64,000 bases of DNA from Duganella sp. Root1480D1 (GTDB lineage: Bacteria > Pseudomonadota > Gammaproteobacteria > Burkholderiales > Burkholderiaceae_D). Location of the stretch: the NCBI RefSeq assembly GCF_001427305.1, contig NZ_LMFZ01000014.1, forward strand, positions 1 through 64,000, written 5' to 3'. Numbering within the stretch: the stretch's first letter is position 1; each line of letters opens with the position of its first letter. Shown one piece after another: positions 27,148 to 37,327 of the stretch. The position numbers were made by a program, and so were the translations under genes. A model generated the notes under the pieces. That model was given only the letters and a program-made list of their open reading frames with translations, searched no databases and was not told the DNA's origin.

Positions 27148-27872
27148 CGGGTTGGCTTGAGGCGCACGCTATCGACCCATCCGACGGCGATTTTCCCGGT
27201 CCTGGGATGCTGGTAGACCACAAGGGAATAGCGGCCATTTACGCTCGAAACATCCAGGTGGTCGCCGGGAACGACGAAGGTGCCTGCGATCGGACAGCTT
27301 TCGTCCGGCCCCGAATAGAATTGCAGTCGACTTTCGCCTGCAGCGGTGACGGGGCCGGCTTGCGGCGATTTGATACGACCGCCCTTTTCCATGCCTTGCT
27401 CGTGCTTTGTGAAGCACGCTTCGGACACTGGCGGCAATTCAATGACCCTGCCGTCTTTCCAGATCAGCTGTTCGACTTTAGCCCCTGCCGCCTGACGCAA
27501 ATGAATGATTGGGTTTGAGCCGGCAAGGCTGACTCCTGCGAGATCGGTGCAGTTGCCCAGTTCGGGCGATGCCTGGACCGTTCCGTTCGGCTGGATACTG
27601 ATGAGGCGGTAGCTGTTGTGGCAACTGAGTCCCGGTTTCCAGGATTTGATGACCACATAATCTTGAGAGGCCGCCGGAACCACATGAAAGATCGCCGCTT
27701 CGTCTGCCTCGTTTACGGTGAGTACATTGCGCCCTTGGTGGAAGACGGCTGGCTTGCCCGCAAGATAACGAATTTCTGTGCGCCCGTAGCGGCCATCGAT
27801 TCCATCTCCGGCCTGGGCCGGAGCGGCCGTAAGGAAGGCGAGGAAAATGGAGACGATAGGGCGCAACACCAT
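27144..27872 (-). CDS. Secreted protein of unknown function
   Basis: A 242-residue protein with a signal peptide (about residues 1-21, ending APAQAG). The mature part is beta-rich with few conserved landmarks; three Cys pairs could form disulfides. The C-terminal third (SCPIAGTFVVPGDHLDVSS, GKIAVGWVDSVRL) resembles a bacterial SH3-like barrel, which may bind cell-wall material. I do not recognise the family. It opposes the LivM-type gene and follows nothing co-directional closely. Confidence 0.7.
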   Translation of the reverse strand: MVLRPIVSIFLAFLTAAPAQAGDGIDGRYGRTEIRYLAGKPAVFHQGRNVLTVNEADEAAIFHVVPAASQDYVVIKSWKPGLSCHNSYRLISIQPNGTVQASPELGNCTDLAGVSLAGSNPIIHLRQAAGAKVEQLIWKDGRVIELPPVSEACFTKHEQGMEKGGRIKSPQAGPVTAAGESRLQFYSGPDESCPIAGTFVVPGDHLDVSSVNGRYSLVVYQHPRTGKIAVGWVDSVRLKPTR

Positions 27873-27929
27873 ATGAGCGTTTTCGCTTGGTTAGGGAAGC
27901 GCGGATTATAGCTTTGCCGGCGGGATGAA

Positions 27930-29096
27930 TCAGAGCGCGAGTTTGTACAGTGCGTAAGCGTCTTCGCGAGTAAGCGGGCGCGGGTTGTTGCCGAGCAGGC
28001 GGGTTTGCTTCATCGCGTCGTCTGCGAGCAGGTCGAGGTCCGATTCGACGATGCCGACCTGGCGAAGGGTACGCGGCAGGCCGGTGATGGTGGCGAATTG
28101 TTGCATTGCAACAGCGAGTGCTTCAGCCCGGATATGCGCGTTACCTTCAGCGTGAGGGACGACAATGGTCGCCAATTCGGCATACTGCTCGGCACATGCC
28201 TCGGCGTTGAAGCGCAGGACGTGGGGCAGTACCAAGGAGTTGGACAGCCCGTGCGGGACATGGAAAGTGCCGCCAATGGGATAGGCCAGCGCGTGCACGG
28301 CGCCGACTGGTGCATTGGTGAAAGCTTGGCCGGCCAGCATCGCGCCGAGGAGCATGGCTTGGCGAGCGGCCAGGTCGTGTCCGTTTTCGCAGGCGCGGAT
28401 AAGGTGACGGGATAGCAGGCCTAAGGCCTGGCGCGCGAGTCCGTCCGATAGTGGGTTCTTCTTGTGCTTGCTGGTGTATGCCTCGATGGCGTGAACCATG
28501 GCGTCGATGCCGGTCGCGGCGGTCACTGCGGGCGGCAGTCCGATGGTGAGTTCGGCGTCGAGGATGGCCAGGTCGGCGAATAGCTGGGATGCCACGATAC
28601 CCATCTTGCTTGTGGCACCGGTCGTCACGATCGAGATGTTGGTGACTTCGGAGCCGGTGCCGGCGGTGGTGGGGATCTGGACAAGGGGCAGGCGCTCGCC
28701 ACGGACGTTGCCGACGCCGTAGATTTCTGCCAGCGATTGGGGGCTGGCGGTAAGCACGGCGACCAGCTTGGCGACGTCCATTGAGCTTCCACCGCCGAGG
28801 CCAATGACGAGTTCGGTCTCATGCCGCCTGGCGACAGCGAGTGCCTCTTCGATGACGTGTTCTGGCGGATCAGCTAGCACGTCGGCAAATTGTTCCACGT
28901 GAAACATTGCCGCGCGCAAGCTGGCGAGTGGTGCGTCGGCCAAACCAGTTCGCAGGAAACCCCGGTCGGTGACCAGCAGCACCCGCCGGGCATCCGGGAA
29001 TCGGGTGCGCAATTCCCGCCCCAGTTCTTTTGTAGCGCCGGGAGCGGAGAGGATGGTAGGAACGGTCGAGAAGCTGAAAGAGGTCATCGGATTCAT
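27930..29096 (-). CDS. Iron-containing alcohol dehydrogenase
   Basis: A 388-residue type-III, metal-dependent, NAD(P)-linked alcohol dehydrogenase. GLGGGSSMDVAK is the nucleotide-binding motif and IPTTAGTGSEVT the family signature. The metal ligands lie in the AILDAE and GIDAMVHAIEAYTSKH segments and in the C-terminal HVPHGLSNSLVLPH. The substrate cannot be inferred. An imperfect parS site (28891-28906) lies inside the gene and is translated on this strand as MFHVEQ. Confidence 0.92.
   Translation of the reverse strand: MNPMTSFSFSTVPTILSAPGATKELGRELRTRFPDARRVLLVTDRGFLRTGLADAPLASLRAAMFHVEQFADVLADPPEHVIEEALAVARRHETELVIGLGGGSSMDVAKLVAVLTASPQSLAEIYGVGNVRGERLPLVQIPTTAGTGSEVTNISIVTTGATSKMGIVASQLFADLAILDAELTIGLPPAVTAATGIDAMVHAIEAYTSKHKKNPLSDGLARQALGLLSRHLIRACENGHDLAARQAMLLGAMLAGQAFTNAPVGAVHALAYPIGGTFHVPHGLSNSLVLPHVLRFNAEACAEQYAELATIVVPHAEGNAHIRAEALAVAMQQFATITGLPRTLRQVGIVESDLDLLADDAMKQTRLLGNNPRPLTREDAYALYKLAL
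28891..28906. promoter_or_regulatory. parS-like ParB-binding site, one mismatch, intragenic
   Basis: TGTTCCACGTGAAACA differs from the consensus TGTTTCACGTGAAACA at one base. It lies within the iron alcohol dehydrogenase gene about 1.1 kb from the perfect site and 4.6 kb from parB, a normal parS spacing. Confidence 0.8.
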
Positions 29097-29179
29097 CGGG
29101 AAAGCTTACACCAGCCTCCAGCGTCTTGCTCAGTTCCGACTTACAATATGTCGTTTGCGAATAGGGCTGGGGCGGTGAG

Positions 29180-29941
29180 ATGGTCGAATATGGTTTGTTG
29201 GCGGGGGCAGCATTAGCGGCCGGTTTTGTAGATGCGGTAGTGGGCGGCGGTGGACTGATCCAGATTCCAGCACTGTTCTCGGCAATGAGCGGCACGCCGC
29301 CAGCGACCTTGTTGGGCACCAATAAGGTGGCCAGCGTGTTTGGCACCAGTGCGGCTGCAGTGAACTACGCGCGCCGCACGCGGATTGCCTGGTCGACCGT
29401 CGCCCCGGCGGCGATCGCCGCGTTCCTGTTTGCCTTCCTCGGCGCCTATACCGTTACCAGGATCCCGCCCGATTTCCTGCGCGGCTTGCTGCCATTCGTG
29501 TTGCTGGCAGTCGCGGCCTATACCTTCTATCGCAAAGACTTGGGCAGTGTCCACGCTCCGCTGCACACCGGCACCAAGGAAAGGGTGTTGGCGGTGTTAG
29601 TCGGTGCGGGTATTGGGTTCTACGACGGGTTCTTCGGTCCAGGCACCGGCAGTTTCCTGGTTTTCCTTTTTGTTCGAAGCTTTGGCTTTGACTTCCTGGG
29701 TGCTTCGGCGGCGGCCAAGGTAGTGAACGTTGCGTGTAATGTCGCGGCGATCCTGTTGTTCGGATTCACCGGACATATCATCTGGCAGCTGGGGCTGATG
29801 ATGGCCGTATGCCAGGTGGTCGGCTCCGTGCTCGGAACTCGGCTGGCGCTGAAGCATGGAAGTGAGTTCGTGCGGCGGCTGTTCCTGGTTGTGGTGGTGC
29901 TGTTAATCATCAAAACCGGCTATGACGCATGGTTGAAGTGA
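29180..29941 (+). CDS. TSUP family (TauE/SafE) membrane transporter
   Basis: A 253-residue membrane protein with about eight hydrophobic segments. The two family repeats begin [21 protein letters not shown] and [21 protein letters not shown], diagnostic of the sulfite/sulfonate exporter (TauE/SafE) family. The substrate is usually sulfite or an organosulfonate, but nothing nearby confirms that. It has its own terminator and lies between parS sites. Confidence 0.88.
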   Translation: MVEYGLLAGAALAAGFVDAVVGGGGLIQIPALFSAMSGTPPATLLGTNKVASVFGTSAAAVNYARRTRIAWSTVAPAAIAAFLFAFLGAYTVTRIPPDFLRGLLPFVLLAVAAYTFYRKDLGSVHAPLHTGTKERVLAVLVGAGIGFYDGFFGPGTGSFLVFLFVRSFGFDFLGASAAAKVVNVACNVAAILLFGFTGHIIWQLGLMMAVCQVVGSVLGTRLALKHGSEFVRRLFLVVVVLLIIKTGYDAWLK

Positions 29942-29944
29942 TAG

Positions 29945-29960
29945 TGTTTCACGTGGAACA
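29945..29960. promoter_or_regulatory. parS-like ParB-binding site, one mismatch
   Basis: TGTTTCACGTGGAACA lies directly after the TSUP stop codon. It is the reverse complement of the intragenic variant at 28891-28906, so the same mismatch occurs twice in opposite orientation. Confidence 0.85.
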
Positions 29961-29970
29961 ATGTTGAAGA

Positions 29971-29993
29971 GGGCGCCAAACGGCGCCCTTTTT
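29971..29993 (+). terminator. Rho-independent terminator between two parS sites
   Basis: GGGCGCC (29971-29977), loop AAAC, GGCGCCC (29982-29988), then TTTTT. It ends the TSUP transcript and separates the parS sites at 29945 and 29993 from each other, so transcription does not cross the perfect site. Confidence 0.9.
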
Positions 29994-30008
29994 GTTTCAC
30001 GTGAAACA
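29993..30008. promoter_or_regulatory. Perfect parS site
   Basis: TGTTTCACGTGAAACA, the exact 16-bp palindrome bound by chromosomal ParB, lies 90 bp upstream of mnmG. It should be the main ParB nucleation point of this cluster. Confidence 0.95.
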
Positions 30009-30098
30009 TTGCGTGCAAAAAAATCCTGCCCAAAAAATTCGCACGGTCGAAAAAACTTTATAATTCAGTTCGATCCCCAGCTTTCCCCCATTTTTACC

Positions 30099-32027
30099 AT
30101 GTTATTTCCTACTGAATTCGACGTTATCGTTGTCGGCGGTGGTCACGCCGGTACCGAAGCGGCCCTCGCTTCTGCCCGCATGGGCCAGAAGACTCTCCTG
30201 TTGACCCACAACATTGAGACGCTGGGACAGATGTCGTGCAACCCATCCATTGGCGGCATTGGCAAAGGCCACCTCGTGAAAGAGGTCGACGCAATGGGCG
30301 GTGCCATGGCCATCGCTACCGATGAGTCGGGCATCCAGTTCCGTATCCTGAATTCGTCCAAAGGACCTGCCGTGCGTGCGACCCGCGCCCAGGCCGACCG
30401 CATCTTGTACAAGGCCGCCATCCGTCATCGCCTTGAAAACCAGCCGAACCTTTGGCTGTTCCAGCAGGCAGTGGACGACCTGATGGTGGAGGGCGACCGC
30501 GTGGTCGGCGCCGTCACCCAGATTGGCTTGAAGTTCCTCGGCCGTGCCGTGGTGCTGACCGCCGGCACTTTCCTGGACGGTAAGATCCACGTCGGCCTGC
30601 AGAATTTTTCGGCCGGCCGCGCCGGCGATCCGCCAGCCATTTCGCTGTCCGCGCGCCTGAAAGAATTGAAGCTGCCGCAGGGCCGCCTGAAGACCGGCAC
30701 CCCGCCGCGCATCGACGGCCGCAGCATCGACTTCTCGCAAATGACCGAGCAGCCGGGCGACCTGGACCCGGTGCCGGTGTTTTCGGTGATGGGCAATGCC
30801 TCCATGCACCCGCAGCAATTGCCGTGCTGGATTACCCACACCAACCAGAAGACCCACGACATCATTCGTGGCGGTCTGGATCGCAGCCCGATGTACACCG
30901 GCGTGATCGAGGGTGTCGGCCCGCGCTATTGCCCGTCGATCGAAGACAAGATTCACCGCTTCTCGGCCAAGGAATCGCACCAGATCTTCCTGGAACCGGA
31001 AGGCCTGACCACCCACGAGTTCTACCCGAACGGCATCTCGACCAGCCTGCCATTTGACGTACAGATCGAACTCGTGCGCTCGATGAAGGGCCTGGAAAAT
31101 GCGCACATCCTGCGTCCGGGCTACGCCATCGAGTACGACTATTTCGACCCGCGCGGCCTGAAAGCTTCGCTGGAAACCAAGGCCATCAACGGTCTGTTCT
31201 TCGCCGGCCAGATCAACGGCACCACCGGTTACGAAGAAGCGGCAGCCCAGGGCATGCTGGCGGGTATCAACGCCGCGCTGCAGACCAAGGGTGAGGAGGC
31301 CTGGACGCCAGCGCGTTCCGAAGCCTATCTCGGCGTACTGGTCGACGACCTGGTCACCCAAGGTGTGCAGGAACCATACCGCATGTTCACCAGCCGCGCG
31401 GAATACCGCCTGAGCCTGCGTGAAGACAACGCTGACATGCGCCTGACAGAAATCGGGCGTAAGCTCGGTGTGGTCGGCGACGCGCAGTGGGAAGCGTTCG
31501 ACCGCAAACGCGAAGCCGTGGCGCAGGAGCTGGAACGCCTGAAATCGGTCTGGGTCAACCCGCGCATCCTGGCGGCAGCCGAATCTGAGCGTGTGATTGG
31601 CCAGGCCATCGAACGCGAATATTCGCTGGCCGACCTGCTGCGTCGTCCGGGCGTTGGTTACGAAAAGTTGATGACCATGACGGGCAACGACGGCCAGCCG
31701 CTGGCTGGCCCGGGCGTCACCGATGAGGCAGTCATGGAGCAGATAGAAATCACCCTGAAGTATTCGGGCTATATCGATCGCCAGTTGCGCGAAGTCGAGC
31801 GTCACGAGCATTACGAAAACCTGAAGCTGCCGGAAGGCTTCAACTACGCCGAGATCACGGCGTTGTCGATGGAAGTGCGCCAGAAACTGCAGAAGCACCG
31901 TCCGGAAACCCTGGGCCAGGCTTCGCGTATTTCGGGCGTGACGCCAGCGGCGATTTCGCTGCTGCTGGTGCACCTGAAGAAAGCCGGCTACGGCGGTTTC
32001 GTTACGCTGAAAGATGAGGCGGCCTAA
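30099..32027 (+). CDS. mnmG: tRNA uridine-5-carboxymethylaminomethyl modification enzyme, FAD subunit
   Basis: MnmG (GidA) works with MnmE to install cmnm5 on U34 of several tRNAs. The protein is 642 residues. The FAD site is [21 protein letters not shown], with family segments [22 protein letters not shown] and [19 protein letters not shown] 30099 gives the conserved N-terminus; an in-frame extension to 29961 would run through a terminator and parS and is rejected. rsmG overlaps its stop. Confidence 0.97.
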   Translation: MLFPTEFDVIVVGGGHAGTEAALASARMGQKTLLLTHNIETLGQMSCNPSIGGIGKGHLVKEVDAMGGAMAIATDESGIQFRILNSSKGPAVRATRAQADRILYKAAIRHRLENQPNLWLFQQAVDDLMVEGDRVVGAVTQIGLKFLGRAVVLTAGTFLDGKIHVGLQNFSAGRAGDPPAISLSARLKELKLPQGRLKTGTPPRIDGRSIDFSQMTEQPGDLDPVPVFSVMGNASMHPQQLPCWITHTNQKTHDIIRGGLDRSPMYTGVIEGVGPRYCPSIEDKIHRFSAKESHQIFLEPEGLTTHEFYPNGISTSLPFDVQIELVRSMKGLENAHILRPGYAIEYDYFDPRGLKASLETKAINGLFFAGQINGTTGYEEAAAQGMLAGINAALQTKGEEAWTPARSEAYLGVLVDDLVTQGVQEPYRMFTSRAEYRLSLREDNADMRLTEIGRKLGVVGDAQWEAFDRKREAVAQELERLKSVWVNPRILAAAESERVIGQAIEREYSLADLLRRPGVGYEKLMTMTGNDGQPLAGPGVTDEAVMEQIEITLKYSGYIDRQLREVERHEHYENLKLPEGFNYAEITALSMEVRQKLQKHRPETLGQASRISGVTPAAISLLLVHLKKAGYGGFVTLKDEAA

Positions 32028-32671
32028 TGGCGTTGTTTGATCGCGCCGCATTGGCGCACGTACTGAAGAACGGTGTCGACAAGCTGGACCTGGGCCTGGG
32101 CGAGGCGCAGCAGGAAAAGCTGCTGGACTACCTGGCCCTGCTGAACAAGTGGAACAAGGTGTACAACCTGACGGCCGTGCGCGACCCGATGGAAATGATG
32201 ACCCTGCATGTCCTGGATTCGCTGGCAGCAGTGCCGGCCTTCAAGGATGCGCAGAATGTGCTGGATGTTGGGGCAGGGGGTGGATTGCCGGGCGTGGTCC
32301 TGGCAATCGCCAGGCCGGACATGAAGGTGTCAATGATCGATATCGTGCACAAGAAGACTGCTTTCCTGAACCAGGTGAAAGCAGAGCTGGAGCTGGGCAA
32401 CGTAACGGTGTACACGAAGAAGGTGCAGGAACTGCAGGTCAAGACGCCTTACGACGTCATCACCTCGCGGGCTTTTGCGGACCTCAGCGATTTTGTGAAC
32501 TGGTCCGGGCACCTGCTGGCAGAGGGCGGGCGATTCATCGCCCTGAAAGGCACGGCGCCGGCAGAGGAGCGCGAGCGACTGCCAGACCCATGGAAAGTGA
32601 ACGAGCTACAGCCTTTGCAAGTACCAGGACTGGACGCACAGCGTCACCTGGTTTTCATCGGCAGGGCTTAA
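32027..32671 (+). CDS. rsmG: 16S rRNA (guanine527-N7)-methyltransferase
   Basis: RsmG (GidB) methylates G527 of 16S rRNA; its loss gives low-level streptomycin resistance. The protein is 214 residues. The SAM motif is VLDVGAGGGLPGVVLAIA, and NKWNKVYNLTAVRDPMEM is the family N-terminal signature. TAATG joins it to mnmG by a one-base overlap. Confidence 0.97.
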   Translation: MALFDRAALAHVLKNGVDKLDLGLGEAQQEKLLDYLALLNKWNKVYNLTAVRDPMEMMTLHVLDSLAAVPAFKDAQNVLDVGAGGGLPGVVLAIARPDMKVSMIDIVHKKTAFLNQVKAELELGNVTVYTKKVQELQVKTPYDVITSRAFADLSDFVNWSGHLLAEGGRFIALKGTAPAEERERLPDPWKVNELQPLQVPGLDAQRHLVFIGRA

Positions 32672-32696
32672 CTGGCTAAACAGTATAAATAATTTT

Positions 32697-32748
32697 AATC
32701 GTTTATACGAAATAAATAGTATAAACGGTTTATACCGAATAAACGATT
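32697..32748. promoter_or_regulatory. Nested palindromes upstream of parA
   Basis: The AT-rich spacer before parA holds a perfect 17-bp palindrome, GTATAAACGGTTTATAC (32719-32735), and a wider inverted pair, AATCGTTTAT (32697-32706) with ATAAACGATT (32739-32748). Four copies of the CGTTTATA/TATAAACG half-site are therefore arranged within 52 bp. This looks like an operator overlapping the parAB promoter; the binding protein is unknown. Confidence 0.65.
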
Positions 32749-32769
32749 TAGACCATATAAGAAAACTCG

Positions 32770-33540
32770 ATGGCCAAAATTTTCTGTGTAGCAAATCAAA
32801 AAGGCGGCGTAGGTAAGACTACCACGACTGTTAACCTGGCCGCCGGCCTGGCCAAACTAAATCAACGAGTGTTGCTTGTTGACCTCGACCCCCAGGGTAA
32901 CGCGACAATGGGCGCCGGGATCAACAAGGCGACCCTCCAAGCTTCTACTTATGAAGTCTTGCTCGGCACTTCCGACGTGGCCACAGCGCGCGTGCGTTCG
33001 GAAGCAGGCGGCTTTGACGTGCTGCCTGCCAACCGCGAACTGGCCGGTGCTGAAGTCGAGATGGTTCAGCTCGAAAACCGCGAGCGCCGCTTGCGCGATG
33101 CGCTGGGTCTGGCAGCCAAAGACTATGACTTCATGCTGATCGATTGCCCTCCTGCGCTGTCGATGTTGACACTGAACGGTTTGTGCGCGGCGCATGGCGT
33201 GATCATTCCCATGCAGTGCGAGTACTACGCGCTGGAAGGTTTGTCCGACCTGGTCAACACCATCAAGAAGGTGCACGCCAACCTGAACCCGGACCTGAAG
33301 ATCATCGGCCTGCTGCGCGTGATGTTCGATCCGCGCATGACGCTGTCGCAGCAAGTCTCGGCCCAGCTCGAGCAGCACTTCGGCGACAAAGTATTCAAGA
33401 CCATCATCCCGCGCAATGTTCGTCTGGCCGAGGCACCGTCCTACGGCATGCCGGGCGTGACTTTCGACCCGACGTCGAAGGGCGCCCAGGCGTACATCGC
33501 CTTCGGCGCCGAGATGGTCAAACGTATCAAGAAAATGTAA
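32770..33540 (+). CDS. parA: Chromosome-partitioning ATPase ParA (Soj)
   Basis: A 256-residue deviant-Walker ATPase that moves ParB-parS complexes to segregate origins. It begins AKIFCVANQKGGVGKTTTTVNLA with the KGGVGKTT Walker A and signature Lys, DLDPQGNAT (A') and LIDCPPALSMLTLNGL (Walker B). It lacks the N-terminal helix-turn-helix of plasmid type Ia ParA, so autorepression would need another factor. It is followed by parB after 15 bp. Confidence 0.97.
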   Translation: MAKIFCVANQKGGVGKTTTTVNLAAGLAKLNQRVLLVDLDPQGNATMGAGINKATLQASTYEVLLGTSDVATARVRSEAGGFDVLPANRELAGAEVEMVQLENRERRLRDALGLAAKDYDFMLIDCPPALSMLTLNGLCAAHGVIIPMQCEYYALEGLSDLVNTIKKVHANLNPDLKIIGLLRVMFDPRMTLSQQVSAQLEQHFGDKVFKTIIPRNVRLAEAPSYGMPGVTFDPTSKGAQAYIAFGAEMVKRIKKM

Positions 33541-33546
33541 GCGGAC

Positions 33547-33555
33547 TTATCCACA
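33547..33555 (+). promoter_or_regulatory. Perfect DnaA box abutting the parB start codon
   Basis: TTATCCACA ends one base before the parB ATG and occupies the place where a ribosome site would be expected. A single box is weak evidence, but it lies in the segregation operon and there is no strong Shine-Dalgarno sequence beside it. Confidence 0.4.
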
Positions 33556-34443
33556 ATGGCTACCAAAAAAATGAAAGGCCTCGGCCGCGGTCTCGACGCG
33601 CTGCTCGGCGGCGACGAAGATCCGTCCAATCCAACTTCGCACCCGACGCCGTCGGAGATGGCAGTGCAATTCCTGCAAGCCGGCAAATACCAGCCACGGA
33701 CCCAGATGGACGAGGGTGGCTTGGCTGAGCTCGCCTCGTCGATCAAGACCCAGGGCATCATCCAGCCGCTGCTGGTCCGTCCGGTTGGCATCGACAAGTC
33801 GACCGGTCATGTCAAATATGAAATCATCGCCGGTGAGCGGCGATTCCGTGCGGCACAACTTGCCGGTTTGGAAACTGTGCCGGTCCTGGTGAAGGATGTG
33901 GATGACACGACTGCGGCCGCAATGGCCCTGATCGAGAACATCCAGCGCGAAGATCTGAACCCGCTTGAAGAAGCGCAGGGTATTCATCGGCTGATTACCG
34001 ATTTTTCGTTTACCCATGAGCAGGCAGCCCAAGCAGTTGGTCGTTCGCGCTCGGCAGTTTCCAATTTGCTGCGTTTGCTGAACCTGGCGGAACCGGTGCA
34101 GACCATGCTGATGGCCGGCGATATCGATATGGGTCACGCGCGCGCGCTGTTGGCTGTCGATGCAGCATCACAAATTGCCTTGGCGAATGTTGTTGTAGCG
34201 AAACGACTGTCGGTGCGTGAGACGGAGAAACTTGTCCACAACCATATGGAAGAGGCGAAGGCGAAGCCGACAGCTCGGGCCAAGGAAAAGTCGGGGGATA
34301 TCAAGCGGCTGGAAGAAGAGCTGTCGGATACCTTGGCAACTTCCGTCGTGTTCAAGATGGGGGCCAAGGGACGTGGCCAGATGATCATCGATTTCGCGGA
34401 TCTCGATATCCTGGATGGGGTTATCGCCCGCCTGCGCGGCTAA
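33556..34443 (+). CDS. parB: Chromosome-partitioning protein ParB (Spo0J)
   Basis: A 295-residue CTP-dependent DNA clamp that loads at parS. The start MATKKMKGLGRGLDALLGG contains the ParA-contact region typical of betaproteobacterial ParB. GERRFRAAQLAGL is the CTP-binding motif, and a helix-turn-helix (TDFSFTHEQAAQAVGRSRSAVSNLLRLL) reads parS. A C-terminal dimerisation domain follows a charged linker. Three parS-type sites lie 3.5-4.7 kb upstream. Confidence 0.97.
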   Translation: MATKKMKGLGRGLDALLGGDEDPSNPTSHPTPSEMAVQFLQAGKYQPRTQMDEGGLAELASSIKTQGIIQPLLVRPVGIDKSTGHVKYEIIAGERRFRAAQLAGLETVPVLVKDVDDTTAAAMALIENIQREDLNPLEEAQGIHRLITDFSFTHEQAAQAVGRSRSAVSNLLRLLNLAEPVQTMLMAGDIDMGHARALLAVDAASQIALANVVVAKRLSVRETEKLVHNHMEEAKAKPTARAKEKSGDIKRLEEELSDTLATSVVFKMGAKGRGQMIIDFADLDILDGVIARLRG

Positions 34444-34455
34444 AACCGGTAAGGC

Positions 34456-34482
34456 GGTGTCTGACCCGCAGGGTCAGACACC
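34456..34482. repeat. REP-like perfect palindrome after parB
   Basis: GGTGTCTGACCC (34456-34467), GCA, GGGTCAGACACC (34471-34482) is a perfect 12-bp stem with a 3-nt loop, 13 bp past the parB stop. It lacks a T tract. It resembles the REP class in style but differs in sequence from the REPs flanking the RAYT gene. It may stabilise or end the parAB mRNA. Confidence 0.75.
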
Positions 34483-34605
34483 GGGTCAGCGACGGCCGCG
34501 TGACGCCGGTTTGCCGGTTTTGATTACCCCGGAAGTAATCGCCAAATGCCTACCTTTTCAGCAGAATAAGTTGTTGTTAGAGCGACTTTTAGCGATGCAC
34601 CACGT

Positions 34606-34635
34606 TTGACCTTGGTGATGTAAACAAACTATAAT
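34606..34635 (+). promoter_or_regulatory. Sigma-70 promoter of the ATP synthase operon
   Basis: TTGACC (34606-34611) and a consensus TATAAT (34630-34635) are separated by 18 bp, 33 bp ahead of the atpI start. It is the best promoter match I see in the window, fitting strong constitutive expression. Confidence 0.8.
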
Positions 34636-34668
34636 CCCGTGTCTTTGGGTCTAAAGGAATGGTGGCAA

Positions 34669-35037
34669 GTGAGTGATCCTTCGAGAAGTATCGCCTGGCC
34701 AGTTTTCCGCGTAGTTGCCCTGCAATTAACAATCGCCGTCCTGTTTTCTGCCACCGTGGCGCTTTTCGCCGGGGTGGAAAAAGGCTGGTCCGCAGCCATG
34801 GGCGGCGGTATGGCAGTGATCGGTAGCCTGGTCTACGCGCTGATGGTGGCGCGCGGCTCCGATGATGCAAAGAAAGCATTTCGAGCGCATTTCCGCGCCG
34901 AAATGCTGAAGGTATTTGTAACGGCAGTGCTGTTTATTTGCGCACTGGTGCTGTTTAAGTCAGCTGCCTGGTTGTGGCTGATCCTAGGATTCGTAGTGGC
35001 AACCCTGGCTTATTGGCTGTCGCTGCTCAAGATTTAA
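34669..35037 (+). CDS. atpI: ATP synthase accessory protein I
   Basis: AtpI is a small membrane protein that helps c-ring assembly or Mg2+ supply and is not part of the finished enzyme. The 122-residue protein has four hydrophobic segments, the last ending WLWLILGFVVATLAYWLSLL. GTG 34669 is chosen because AAAGGA lies ten bases upstream; an earlier in-frame GTG at 34639 lies almost on the promoter -10 box. Confidence 0.9.
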   Translation: MSDPSRSIAWPVFRVVALQLTIAVLFSATVALFAGVEKGWSAAMGGGMAVIGSLVYALMVARGSDDAKKAFRAHFRAEMLKVFVTAVLFICALVLFKSAAWLWLILGFVVATLAYWLSLLKI

Positions 35038-35044
35038 TCATTAA

Positions 35045-35878
<834 letters not shown>

Positions 35879-35935
35879 TCAGCAACTTATTCGTAGTATT
35901 TGGTTTTAGTTTTTTGGTATTTTCGTTTTTTTTAA

Positions 35936-36232
<297 letters not shown>

Positions 36233-36272
36233 TCTTTCTCCTGAACCTGGAGAAAACTTTTAGGAGCAAGGT

Positions 36273-36743
36273 ATGAACATCAATATGTCTCTCATCGGTC
36301 AGATGATCACCTTCGCGGTGCTCGTCTGGTTCTCGATGAAGTTCGTATTCCCAGCGCTGAATAATGCGCTGGATGAGCGTGCCAAGCGAATTGCAGATGG
36401 TCTGGCTGCCGCCGACCAAGGTCAGGCTTCGATGCAGAAAGCTGAAAAAGCTGCTGCAGAAGCCATGACCGCTGCCCGTAACGATGCCTCGTCGCTCGTT
36501 GCGGACGCTGAAAAGCGTGCTCAACTGGTCGCAGAAGAAATCAAAGCAAACGCACAAGCCGAAGCTGCCCGCATCGTGGCACAAGCTAAAGCTGAAGCTG
36601 AGCAGCAAGTAACCCAGGCCCGTGAAGCTCTGCGTGGCCAAGTGGCTGACCTGGCTGTGAAGGGCGCCGAGCAAATCCTGAAGCGCGAAGTCAACGCGTC
36701 GGCTCACGCTGACCTGCTGTCTCGCCTGGCTACCGAGCTCTGA
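36273..36743 (+). CDS. atpF: ATP synthase Fo subunit b
   Basis: Subunit b dimerises as the peripheral stalk linking Fo to F1. The 156-residue protein has one N-terminal membrane helix ([21 protein letters not shown]), then a long charged Ala/Glu/Lys/Gln coiled coil. atpH starts 3 bp after the stop codon, so translation is probably coupled. Confidence 0.97.
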   Translation: MNINMSLIGQMITFAVLVWFSMKFVFPALNNALDERAKRIADGLAAADQGQASMQKAEKAAAEAMTAARNDASSLVADAEKRAQLVAEEIKANAQAEAARIVAQAKAEAEQQVTQAREALRGQVADLAVKGAEQILKREVNASAHADLLSRLATEL

Positions 36744-36745
36744 TT

Positions 36746-37279
36746 ATGGCAGAGCTCGCAACCGTCGCCCGTCCTTACGCGGAAGCCCTCTTCCGCGTAG
36801 CCCAGGCTGGCAACCTCGCGCAGTGGTCCGATCTGGTGTCCGAGATGGCCCAGATCGGTTCGCATGAAGAGGTGCTGGCATATGCCCGCAATCCAAAAGT
36901 TCTGGATAGCGATGTCATCGCAGCCATCAAGGCCTTGCTGAAATCGCCGCTCAACGCGGAAGCGAACAACTTCCTCTCGATGCTGATCGAAAACGGTCGT
37001 ATCGCATTGCTGCCGGAAATCGGCGCCCAGTTCGCGCTGCTGAAGAACGCAGCCGAAGGTGCGGCAGACGCCGAAATCACGAGCGCATTCGACATGAGCG
37101 AAGCCCAAGTGGCCGAGCTGATCAAGACGCTGGAAAAGAAATTCAGCCGCAAGCTCAAACCCGTCGTGTCCGTCGATCCTTCGCTGATCGGTGGTGTGCG
37201 CGTCGTGGTTGGCGACGAAGTGCTGGACACTTCGGTCAACGCCAAGCTGCAGCAGCTGCGTTCCGCGCTGGTCGCCTAA
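36746..37279 (+). CDS. atpH: ATP synthase F1 subunit delta
   Basis: Delta joins the b stalk to the top of the alpha/beta hexamer. The 177-residue protein begins [18 protein letters not shown], the family N-terminal signature, and ends with the usual [29 protein letters not shown] segment. Confidence 0.97.
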   Translation: MAELATVARPYAEALFRVAQAGNLAQWSDLVSEMAQIGSHEEVLAYARNPKVLDSDVIAAIKALLKSPLNAEANNFLSMLIENGRIALLPEIGAQFALLKNAAEGAADAEITSAFDMSEAQVAELIKTLEKKFSRKLKPVVSVDPSLIGGVRVVVGDEVLDTSVNAKLQQLRSALVA

Positions 37280-37327
37280 TCAGGCCGCCTTTCGCGACAG
37301 CTAGAGAGAAAACATTTAGGAGTTAGT

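Noticed and set aside
29961..30098. Longer mnmG start
   Set aside because: The in-frame extension would be translated through a rho-independent terminator and a parS site, and family N-termini begin at [15 protein letters not shown].
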